The notes below the pieces were generated by a model that saw nothing but the letters and a program-made list of their open reading frames with translations, made no database searches and was not told the origin of the DNA. From an uncultured Coriobacteriaceae bacterium (GTDB lineage: Bacteria; Actinomycetota; Coriobacteriia; Coriobacteriales; Atopobiaceae): a stretch of DNA of 64,000 nucleotides. Location: assembly GCA_902780305.1 (NCBI GenBank), contig CACZFB010000007.1, positions 1 through 64,000 on the forward strand. The letters run 5' to 3'. The position numbers were made by a program, and so were the translations under genes. Positions 45,101-50,400 of the stretch are shown in pieces (position 1 is the stretch's first letter; each line of letters begins with the position of its first letter).

Positions 45101-45993
45101 TCATTCTGGATGGCTCCATTGGCGTCAACTTCTTCATGGAGCTGCCCAAGATGGCGCAAATCGACTACTCCACGAGCTACATGGAGTTCTCGGTGAGCGG
45201 CAGGGGTGGTACGACAACTACCGACCCATTCGATGCAGAGTACATGAACAGGCAGCACAGCTACTACGGCTTTACGTGCTATGTCAGCTCCATACAGATG
45301 GCCGACACCATAACGGCCACCTACCACTACACGGTAGACGGCGAGGATCGCCAGGTCTCGCAGGAGTACTCCATCGCGCAATACGTGAGTGACTTCAATA
45401 AGATCTCCGGAGACTACGACCAGGTGACGAGGGACCTCATCTTCTCGCTCGCGGACTTTGGCCACTACACGCAGCCCTACCTGAGCGGTATTCACGGCTG
45501 GAGCATTGGCAATGACTACAAGAGCATGTCCGAGCACGCGGCGCTTACGGCAGACATGGTGGAGGAGGCGCGCTCGGCCTCGGCAACATACGCGGTAAAG
45601 GCCAACGTACCGGCCGACGGCGAGGTGAAGGCCGTGTCTATGGGTCTGGACCTCGAGACCAACACGACCATGCGCCTGTACGTGAGCACCAAAGACAACG
45701 CGGGAATAAAATCCTGTGCGTTGGCCGACGGAACCCCACTGAGCGTGGAGCAGACGTCCGATGGGCGCTGGGTCGTTTCGGTCTCCGGTATTATGGCCCA
45801 TGAGCTGGACAAGGCCTACGACGTGCGCATAACGACCACGGGAGGCACCAACGTGCGGGTGATTGCATCGGCGCTCTCCTTCGCGTGGGCCGTGTTTGGG
45901 TCCAGCGCACATAAGGACGACCTGGATGCTCAGTACCTGGCTACAGCGCTGTGGCGTTACTGGCGTTGCGCAGACAACTACATAAAGGCGTAA
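36163..45993 (+). CDS. Giant beta-helix surface protein with PI-PLC-like domain
   Basis: 3276 residues from the ATG at 36163 (GAGGG nearby). Signal peptide near 1-28 (VFSVLISIAMLLNMVPAPALA). Residues 30-400 form an acidic N-terminal region. Residues about 405-2300 are five modules, each opening with a W-x-x-LQ motif and a TIDLNGHTL-type strand and continuing as GGGIY-rich repeats, the pattern of a right-handed parallel beta-helix. Residues about 2306-2710 resemble the PI-PLC X domain, with all key residues in order: THDS near 2342, GVRVLDLRL, WMCHG near 2460 and HPSETIVFNC. Bacterial Flg_new/InlB-type beta repeats follow, then a C-terminal domain from about 2975 (GSIGVNFFMEL). There is no LPxTG signal, so retention at the surface is unclear. 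It is the first gene of a four-gene operon. Confidence 0.9.
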   Translation: MKQNRVARVFSVLISIAMLLNMVPAPALAEALTELQEDGSSQSVGPEEVVQTTEAKGVVAESEPESGSAMPAFEGSQEVVGATVTVKAPDGTFPVEATLQVVEAVEAMPDKPERDRIAQAVKIARAPRTEDVQYDQEAQMKTDSASEDAEDEAAPQPKPNVATTHTLRIQVLDGNGNELQPAGDQRAEVILSLAEAADKNLTASVYHVSSKAEGEYEAELVAKRKASITDEKKGTVSFMAADLSSWYVVEFGYDNLSLELSAGDEVPLADVLDAVGLAGEVEAVRTEGNEGLVARDADGIWTVAAAQAFSSEAWLVVTIAKREYRIAITTSKTNSTDDSDDANNADEQTRDDQGASEEGDEGVKDKNALLQTLGLPQPTTAPALDSMTLLSVQAEEVVDSFGEASGGKYTLEDGKTYKLTHDFPLGSNYIDVPTGATATIDLGGFALKREVSQQTSYAVIENEGTLTVKDGTITGGWADSGGGIYNSTSGKLDLEGVTVTGNKAYAHGGGIDNRGSLHMKDCEVAGNSLTSTSDADAVTGGGIYSTGSLAVSGRAVVANNRQSNLYLDAGKTLGVDGRLDSSSNIGIGTEATGYPRYLTSGLVASGNKAVSMFTLENAPEGITAILAGGELYAKKSADKTVSSWSELQTALNAATDGQVIELGGNIKAADGDIRLDVKPKKNVVIDLASHTLDRGLADKGAQTDTGHVIWVESGATLTVRDSGGRGRITGGNISGNGGGINVAGTFNVEGGAITGNKATVNGGGVYVKGGATLKMTYGSVTKNSCAAYGGGICADGTVTLSNCTIATNTGKHGGGINVNHSGKTSTFTDVTFNGNRSTVQGGAVYQWKGTIEITRGSVVHNESDDCGGIFVKDDSNKLIATGTLFDDNRSTRHSGGAIVNYRTLQLKDCTFTNNRAYNNGGAIWNCGSTCNTTIEGGTFSKNNALEKGGAIYLETGAKVSIDGGTYTQNYAERYGGGIHIATNAKDMGVKGAPVVKDNKTGGTGSNVYIGKGRKLDVNGALEDGASVGFIMADQEGNNDPNITFTTGFATHNAADDDVPAKYFFYDVASIAVYKDDNGEAKIGASTWGDLQAQIDAAESGATITLDKDYSAGIKDDPLLVTKRLTLDLNGHTLNRSCTSLDHDGQVINVGKFDDPGAVNAVLTITDSAGGGLITGGNGRGRGAVTLNCSYTTLKGATLNLEGGTIANNQGDGGGVTVLFGAKLNMSGGVIANNTNNVGYGGGGIRGYEGSVINITGGKIEGNVASKEGGGIYTEGTLTMSGGEILSNSSSGRGGGLCVKGSATITGGRIAYNSSEDDGGGIYDACGITLSGGTITGNKAGGKGGGMSVEKGKELKIKDAPVVTGNRASVGDEIFLSPQEGAIKPIKVIGPLTSGVSMGVQLNFGGFGTFTTGFKDNNPGKLPNTFFHSTDPTFEVITDANGEAAMQGGWTLLQKQINDANDGDTITLKKDYRANEPETTLVIPKNKKLTIDLNGHVISRGLVLTQSECRDPSDGKNHVFIVEEGAELTVTDASVSDKSPTGNGLIAGGMAKHGSGIYVKGKLVLKAGNVAGNLGHYGGGVYVAPGAKFDLEGGAIKSNKVAGTTSTATSGLIYRESCAGGGVYLDEGASMTMSGGVVDGNYASSEGAGIRVEKGSSLVMSGGTLSNNITDGAGGAISSDGSGLITGGEICSNTAVRGGGLEVGRPYIPAGYNYTFTVEDCAIRNNHSTGWAGGIWCNSDNLHLNGGTVQGNTADIGAGGIAAFGLHVSGSPVVTGNSAPQANNILITENDVITIDEGGLGGSARLDFVAYNIPRKVSKGLNAKDGAAVSAALRQFTYDEDAPNLTVRDGELYVDVQADKWVSSWKELQQAINNSTPGQVIGLKNNIEAQDGDTRLAVNNNKNVVIELSGRTIDRKLYRKDGRNYYEDGYSEGGGHVIWVEKGSTLTLRDASDGLGTITGGNAKRGGGLNVSGTLNLEGGTIKVNHSKEVGGGICLNSSGTLKATGGIIMNNKTGDFGGGLCLDGKVTLSNCLVTGNEAKDGGGIYANTRSNALTMNGVAVTGNKANGAGGGVYLQSGTMQVAGGSFNGNTSPDGGGVYVTEDTKLVARDAQFNGNKVTKLAGGGLVNSYGTVELTNCTVSGNQAHGSGGGIYTSGKTDLTGCTLSKNTSYDVGGGVMVNNKGKLSLFDASIEGNDASGKGGGVYMSGSSSSVSMQRNVSIANNDGGDVYLASGKKLTISGPLVVTSPIGVVLEKTEGVFTNGFGTYEGDADPTEFFKSSYGYEVYRKGDEAAVHIQFSADDDKDDFVKRPDQVSETLASMGASWMGGISGDRYLNEINIPYTHDSSMKEAYAWVGSSIGSALGFDKSAQTQHLYIDEQLDAGVRVLDLRLSNYYNDHDWYDEVAFWGSSVFDVTQFLGGMITYGISDPITLLANPTLISLAYGKSNHCTSDDGTNLWMCHGKNSLAGIFWGKDHDDDQLNFKQVIRWAEDFLRQHPSETIVFNCAAEVPDDDDDYKKIVYQRLRDHVKAIYSDTNPSTGKSYLYMEEGTDSPFVSPTRMPQLKECRGQIIIMGGGGEVHGLELDVGGLTKISDGTSNSVPAEQKIEQLKAFFARTADLKLPTDANEHMDFIMQPDTNSKADSFDDILDSNMRPLEIASKVHSAFFGEDKVYGNPANKGRYFGWVKMDGAKAPDAAYVYQSNFFDGLDYVTVTAKPNADALPSETKTYRLLRYTDITIPECIYEDPDPNKGSFLYWMAVDSKGNMVAYEPKDAYEVADDVTFIAQWDNDKTAQAKVYEVFQNPDGSWEEPEEASARAYSAYTPATHEHFTVSGYSTEFTDGEQGRTGLRPGASINVEEGKTSLYVYYTRNSYDLVFYEDMAGKKAAKTVKVPYEANLDAYENEFLTKSGCIFAGWSTTPKTDGELYYYEDTIPNSWKDEDVAKKHPCVLYRFGDTMPARTLNLYPVFRAEAEEPTFRTHSLILDGSIGVNFFMELPKMAQIDYSTSYMEFSVSGRGGTTTTDPFDAEYMNRQHSYYGFTCYVSSIQMADTITATYHYTVDGEDRQVSQEYSIAQYVSDFNKISGDYDQVTRDLIFSLADFGHYTQPYLSGIHGWSIGNDYKSMSEHAALTADMVEEARSASATYAVKANVPADGEVKAVSMGLDLETNTTMRLYVSTKDNAGIKSCALADGTPLSVEQTSDGRWVVSVSGIMAHELDKAYDVRITTTGGTNVRVIASALSFAWAVFGSSAHKDDLDAQYLATALWRYWRCADNYIKA

Positions 45994-46029
45994 GCCATGT
46001 TATGGAGGAAAAAGAGAAGAGATACCACT

Positions 46030-46173
46030 ATGGATGACAAGCACGCAGAGAGGCACTCAGAACGGCAAATGGACGAGAAGGAGTCCGCCAAGAAGCTGGA
46101 CAAGTCCGAGGTGGACGAGGTCGCCGGAGGCAAGGGAGACCCAAATGGGCCCATCGTGACGCCGGAGATCTAG
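46030..46173 (+). CDS. Putative secreted peptide precursor with double-glycine leader
   Basis: 47 residues, too short for routine ORF calling. The leader ends LDKSEVDEVAGG, which fits the double-glycine consensus position by position (Leu -12, Glu -8, hydrophobic -7, Val -4, Gly -2, Gly -1). The predicted mature part is the 13-residue KGDPNGPIVTPEI, without Cys. It lies 36 bases after the giant surface-protein gene and about 10 kb from a C39 peptidase transporter, the enzyme type that cuts such leaders. The last seven residues, PIVTPEI, are also the end of the membrane peptide encoded at 46636. Codons differ at synonymous positions (GTG/GTA, CCG/CCC), so the match is kept at protein level. 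An in-frame ATG at 45997 would add 11 basic residues. The role could be pheromone, bacteriocin-like peptide or display tag. Confidence 0.75.
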   Translation: MDDKHAERHSERQMDEKESAKKLDKSEVDEVAGGKGDPNGPIVTPEI

Positions 46174-46197
46174 GCGGCACCCAGAAGGGAGCACAAG

Positions 46198-46632
46198 ATG
46201 AGAAGAGCCATAGCCTTTGCCCTCACAGGGGTGCTGTTGGTGGGGTATCCTGCGGCCGCGCTCGCGGAGGGTGCCGAGCGGGACACGCGTACCGAAGCGC
46301 TGCAGGTTGCCCAGGAGGGAGACGCCACGGCCGACCCAGGCACGCCTGCAGATTCGTCGAAACAAGGTGATGACGACTCCAACTCGAGCGCAGGCGGCGG
46401 CGCGGCCTCTGAGCTTACCCCAGGCACGCCTGCAGATTCGCCGAAACAAGGTGGTGACGGCTCCAACTCGAGCACGGGCGGCAGCACGGCCTCTGCGCTT
46501 ACCCAACAGAGTCTCGCGACCACGGGCGATCCCACGTCGCCGTTGCTCGTGGTCGGCGTGGCCCTTGGCGGCGTGGCCATTGCGGCAATCGGTGCCGCCA
46601 CCAAGGTACGCGATGCTAAGGAGAGGGAGTAG
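46198..46632 (+). CDS. Small surface protein with signal peptide, tandem repeat and LPxTG-like sorting signal
   Basis: 144 residues. The signal peptide (AIAFALTGVLLVGYPAAALAEG) is followed by a Ser/Gly/Asp-rich stalk. The stalk contains two copies of a roughly 30-residue repeat starting PGTPADS and running through KQG, SNSS and GG. The C-terminus has LATTGD, a variant of LPxTG, then a hydrophobic span (LLVVGVALGGVAIAAIGA) and a charged tail (KVRDAKERE). This is the layout of a sortase substrate attached to peptidoglycan. GAAGGGAG lies 8 bases before the ATG. It stands 24 bases after the peptide gene and 3 bases before the next gene. Confidence 0.8.
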   Translation: MRRAIAFALTGVLLVGYPAAALAEGAERDTRTEALQVAQEGDATADPGTPADSSKQGDDDSNSSAGGGAASELTPGTPADSPKQGGDGSNSSTGGSTASALTQQSLATTGDPTSPLLVVGVALGGVAIAAIGAATKVRDAKERE

Positions 46633-46635
46633 CGG

Positions 46636-46827
46636 GTGAAAAGCCAGACGCGCAGGGGCACCCTAAGCTGGGTCGTGCCCCTCTTCCTGGGACTGGCGCT
46701 CCTTGTGGTTGCGCTTGCCATGCTGCTGGGTCACTCGTGCTCCGCCTCGTCCGATCAGCCACAGGAGTCGTCCCAGGCGATTCAGCAGGAGCCGCCCAGC
46801 TCGCCAATCGTAACGCCCGAGATCTAA
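46636..46827 (+). CDS. Membrane peptide ending in the same PIVTPEI sequence as the double-glycine peptide
   Basis: 63 residues. GTG start with GGGAG upstream. A short basic N-terminus (KSQTRR) and one membrane helix (WVVPLFLGLALLVVALAMLL near 12-31) place the remaining 30 residues outside the cell. This tail is polar (SASSDQPQESSQAIQQ) and ends SSPIVTPEI. The seven-residue C-terminus is identical to that of the peptide encoded at 46030. It could be a presenter, an immunity mimic or a docking partner; there is no known family to decide. Confidence 0.75.
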   Translation: MKSQTRRGTLSWVVPLFLGLALLVVALAMLLGHSCSASSDQPQESSQAIQQEPPSSPIVTPEI

Positions 46828-46864
46828 TCCCCACATGACCTCGCGGGTTCGAATCCCTGTGACT

Positions 46865-46920
46865 GCACGGGCTGGCCAGAATGTCTTGACCCATCAAAGG
46901 GGGTAACCCCCATTGAGGCT
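46865..46920. repeat. REP family B hairpin with tail, reverse orientation
   Basis: GCACGGGCTGGCCAGAATGT precedes CCATCAAAGGGGGTAACCCC, the reverse orientation of the 12620 and 35985 copies. It directly abuts the MITE-like element. The preceding 46838-46865 stretch contains GCGGGTTCGAATCCC, which resembles a tRNA T arm, but no tRNA can be folded. Confidence 0.75.
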
Positions 46921-46930
46921 CATCGTCACG

Positions 46931-47354
46931 ATGTGTGGGTGTGCGAGTTCGCCCAAGCGTTTGGCAGCGGCTATGGCGCCCAGGGGCGCAGGGCGCTCCG
47001 CACACTTCGGCCGCGCCATGGGCCCCTCGGGACGGGCGGGCCGCGCGGAGGCGGCTCACGTCTCCAGAACGGGCGATAACGCACGTGCATAGTCCCAGCT
47101 CACGGGAGTCCGCCCCTCGCGCGTTTTGTAGATGTGAACTCCCGGGCGGCGACACGAGTTCACATCTACAAAACGCGACGCGGAAGTTCGGGGAAACGCC
47201 TGATAACAGGTACGAAGGTTGATGTGTCGCTGTAGATGTGAACTCTCGACGCGCCGAACCGAGTTCACATCTACAACTTCGGCCCGGGAACGGCTGCTCA
47301 AGCGGAGGATGCGGGCGTTTTTTGACGTTGGGCTGCACCCGCACGCCCACACAT
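46931..47354 (-). mobile_element. MITE-like repeat element, copy 2 (complete)
   Basis: 424 bases with imperfect 30-base terminal inverted repeats (46931-46960 and 47325-47354, about 23 matches, starting ATGTGTGGG). Two internal inverted repeats with TAGATGTGAACTC/GAGTTCACATCTA arms lie at 47125-47176 and 47230-47277. It is in the opposite orientation to copy 1 at 27469. It encodes no transposase, so it would need one in trans. Confidence 0.75.
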
Positions 47355-47388
47355 TGTGTAGAAGGCACCTCTTCCCAAACGGACACCG
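47352..47388. repeat. REP family D, single arm
   Basis: GGCACCTCTTCCCAAACGGACACC is the complement of the arm at 14531. It lies next to the end of the subtilisin-like gene. Confidence 0.65.
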
Positions 47389-47419
47389 GCACCAGTGAGA
47401 CGAAGACTCTAGAGCCGCG

Positions 47420-50400
47420 CTACTGCTTCGTTAGACACGCGGCCTGGGAGGGGTCGTAGTCCGCGGGGTGCTGATCCTGCGGCAGGATCTGCACCTCGAT
47501 CGCCTCGGCGCGCTTGGAGAGGCCCGTGGTGCCGGCGTCGGCTCCGTCGTGCGCCCAGCCAAGCCAGCCGTGGGTCTGGCTGTGCACGCGGTACCACACG
47601 GAGTAGCCGCCCTGCTTTGCCATGTCGCCTGTGAGGCTTATACGTACGGCCTCGACCCTCTTGGACTGATGCTCGGTGCCGGCTACCTTGCCGTCCGCGG
47701 CCGCGGGCATCCAGCCGGTGCCCTGCACGTGGGCCTCGTAGGAGATGCCGCCTCCGGTGGGCTGGTTGAGGACAGAGATCTTGACGGCCTCGAGGCGCTT
47801 GGACTTTCCTTCGGTGCCAAACTTGAGCGAGGACCTCGTGGAGGTCCAGCCGGTGCCCTGGACGTGGGCGCTGCCAGTGACGGCGCCCACGTAGGAGGCC
47901 TCGCCCTTCTTGTAGTCTGCGGGAGCCTGGCCCTTTGGGAGCACTTGCACCTCGATCGCCTCGGCGCGCTTGGACTGGCCCGCGGTGCCCGCCGCCTGGC
48001 CGTCACTGGCCCAGCCGAGCCATCCGAAGGTCTGTGAGTGCACGCGGTACCAGACGCTATGGGTGTCCGCGACCTTGCCGGAGAGCTGCATCTGCACGGC
48101 CTCGATGCGCCTGGACTCGCCCGTGGTGCCGGACTTGGCGCCGTCCTTTGCCCAGGATTGCTCCCAGCCGATGCGCTGGACGTGGGAGCGATACTCGATG
48201 GAGCCCTCCGCGTTCTTGGGCAGGCTCACGGAGAAGGCCTCGAGGCGCTTTGACTGGCCCTCGGTGCCGATTGCGATGCCCTTGTCCTTACCCTTGGCAG
48301 TTACGTCGCCGACGGTCTGCACGTGGCCAGAACCCGTGAGGTCGATCGCGTCCGCGGTCTCGGGGTCGCAAGGTATGTCGCCTGGGTACTCGGGTACCGC
48401 CATAGCGGTTGCGCGGAAGAGCCTGTTGTTGGGCTCGAGCAGGGATGCCCCGATTACGAAGAGCCTTCCGCGATAGGTGCACGCGGCCTGCGAGTATACG
48501 CAATCCTCGGACGAGCGCCTGGCGTACGGCTCGAACTTATCTGAGTCGTCGCGCAGTACGTAGGTGTCAGACATACCGTCTTTAGCGGGCGGGCCTACGA
48601 GCACGAATCCGTCGCTCGTCGGCGCGATCACGTTGTGGAGGCGAATGTTTCTCATTTCGCTGAAGAGAATGTATGTGATCGTTTCCGAGTCGCCCACGAA
48701 TGCCGGAAACGCCCCCTCGAGCTCGGTCGCCCGTCCCTCCCGGACGCGAATGACCGCGGGGGCCAAGGCCATGGTGCTCATGCCGTCGCTGCAGATGAGC
48801 AGCGTTTTGTCGTGTGCCGCCACCTGGGGATTGGAAAGCGCGAGGGGCAGGGCGCAAAGCTCGTCTCCCGCACCTGACGAGAGGTCGTAGGCAGTCATCG
48901 GAGCCGGCACCGTCCTCCACGGCTGCTCCGGGTGCTCTGGGTCGGGCATGGAGCCGCCTGCCAGCTTGAGGTTGCCGTCGTCATTGACGATCGTCTGGCC
49001 CAGGAGCATTCCGTCCGCGGACGCCTTCGTCCACGAGCCGTCCGCGGGGTCGAACACGTACACGCGCTCCTCGGCGGCCTCTCCCTCAGGGAACGACGAC
49101 TTGTGCTCGCCGGTCTCCAGCTCATACATGGTGGCGCCCTCGACGACTATCTTGCCGTCGTGCATGACCGCGGAGACGCCGCTCAGCCACTCAGGCAATG
49201 CGGGAAGCTCCGACCACGTCTGCTTCTTGAGGTCGAAGCAGAGCATCTTGCTGTATCCCGGCGCAAGCTCGTCGTCTCCCCCATAGGCGGGCAGGTGGTA
49301 CAGCTTGCAGCCCAGGCCTACGAGTGGCCCCTTGGTCTCCCAGTCGCCGGGCGCGTCGCCATAGACGAAGGCGTCGCCGGCGGAGGGGTCGAAGGGCAGG
49401 TCTTGCTCGAAGACGCTCGCACCCTTGCTCACAAAGAGGTACTGCGTGTCCCATTTGCCAGCGGAATTGGTGAGCACGGCGCGAAGGATCCCCTCGATTG
49501 GGGCATCGAGCGTGAGCCTCACCTCTTCGTCCGACCATGACGCAACCGTCGCGGCAAGAGGCTGGTCCTTGGCGCCAACCACGTAGCGGGCAAGTTTCAC
49601 GGACCCTGGCTTTGCGCCGAAGTTGTCACCCGTTATGGTCACGGTCGTGCCATTAACGTCCACGCCGGTGATGTCGGGGCCAAGGGCGTGCGAATCTGTG
49701 GGTTCGGTCGTGCCGTCAGCCAGGAAGTCGAAGATGCCGCCGGTCTTCACCGCAAGCGCGGGATCGGGAACGCGCACCTTCGAGCGCAGCAGCGACGCGA
49801 GCTCGGTGCCCTCATGCCCCTGCGAGGCGAGCACAGCTCCGGCCCCCGACACGACTGGAGTGGACATGGACGTGCCCGTCTTGAAGCCGTAGGGCGACGT
49901 CTGCGTTCCCAGTCCCAGCGAGTCGACGTAGAACGTGGTGCATCCCGCGGGGAGCGCGACGCGAAGCTTGATCACGAGGTGGTCTCCTTCGGGATACAGT
50001 GCCGCCCCCGTCGGCGGGTCCTTTCCCTCGATGGCCTTGTCGTTTGCCTGGAGCTCGGTGATGACCTTGTCGAAGGGGAGCCAGTCGGCGCGGCTGTCCG
50101 GACTAATGCCGGAGGTGAATTCGATGTTTGCGAGGTTCGTGGCGAGCGACCAGACCATTGCGCTTGTCGAGTCCTTGCCGCCTGCGAACATCAATCCGAG
50201 ATGAAGGCCCTTGAGTCCCATCAGCCTGACTGCGATGTCCGTACCCGTGAGGTCGACGTCGAACTTCACGTCGTAGTGGTTGAACTTCCCGCCTCCGCTC
50301 GAGTCGACGGAATATGCCTGGTCGACGTCAATCTTGAGGCTGCCTGACCCGCAGGCGTGGACGTTGTCGACCCGTTTCCCCACGTCTGACTTGACGACGG

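Noticed and set aside
46838-46870. Possible tRNA fragment (GCGGGTTCGAATCCC)
   Set aside because: Only a T-arm-like stretch is present; no acceptor, D arm or anticodon arm can be folded around it.
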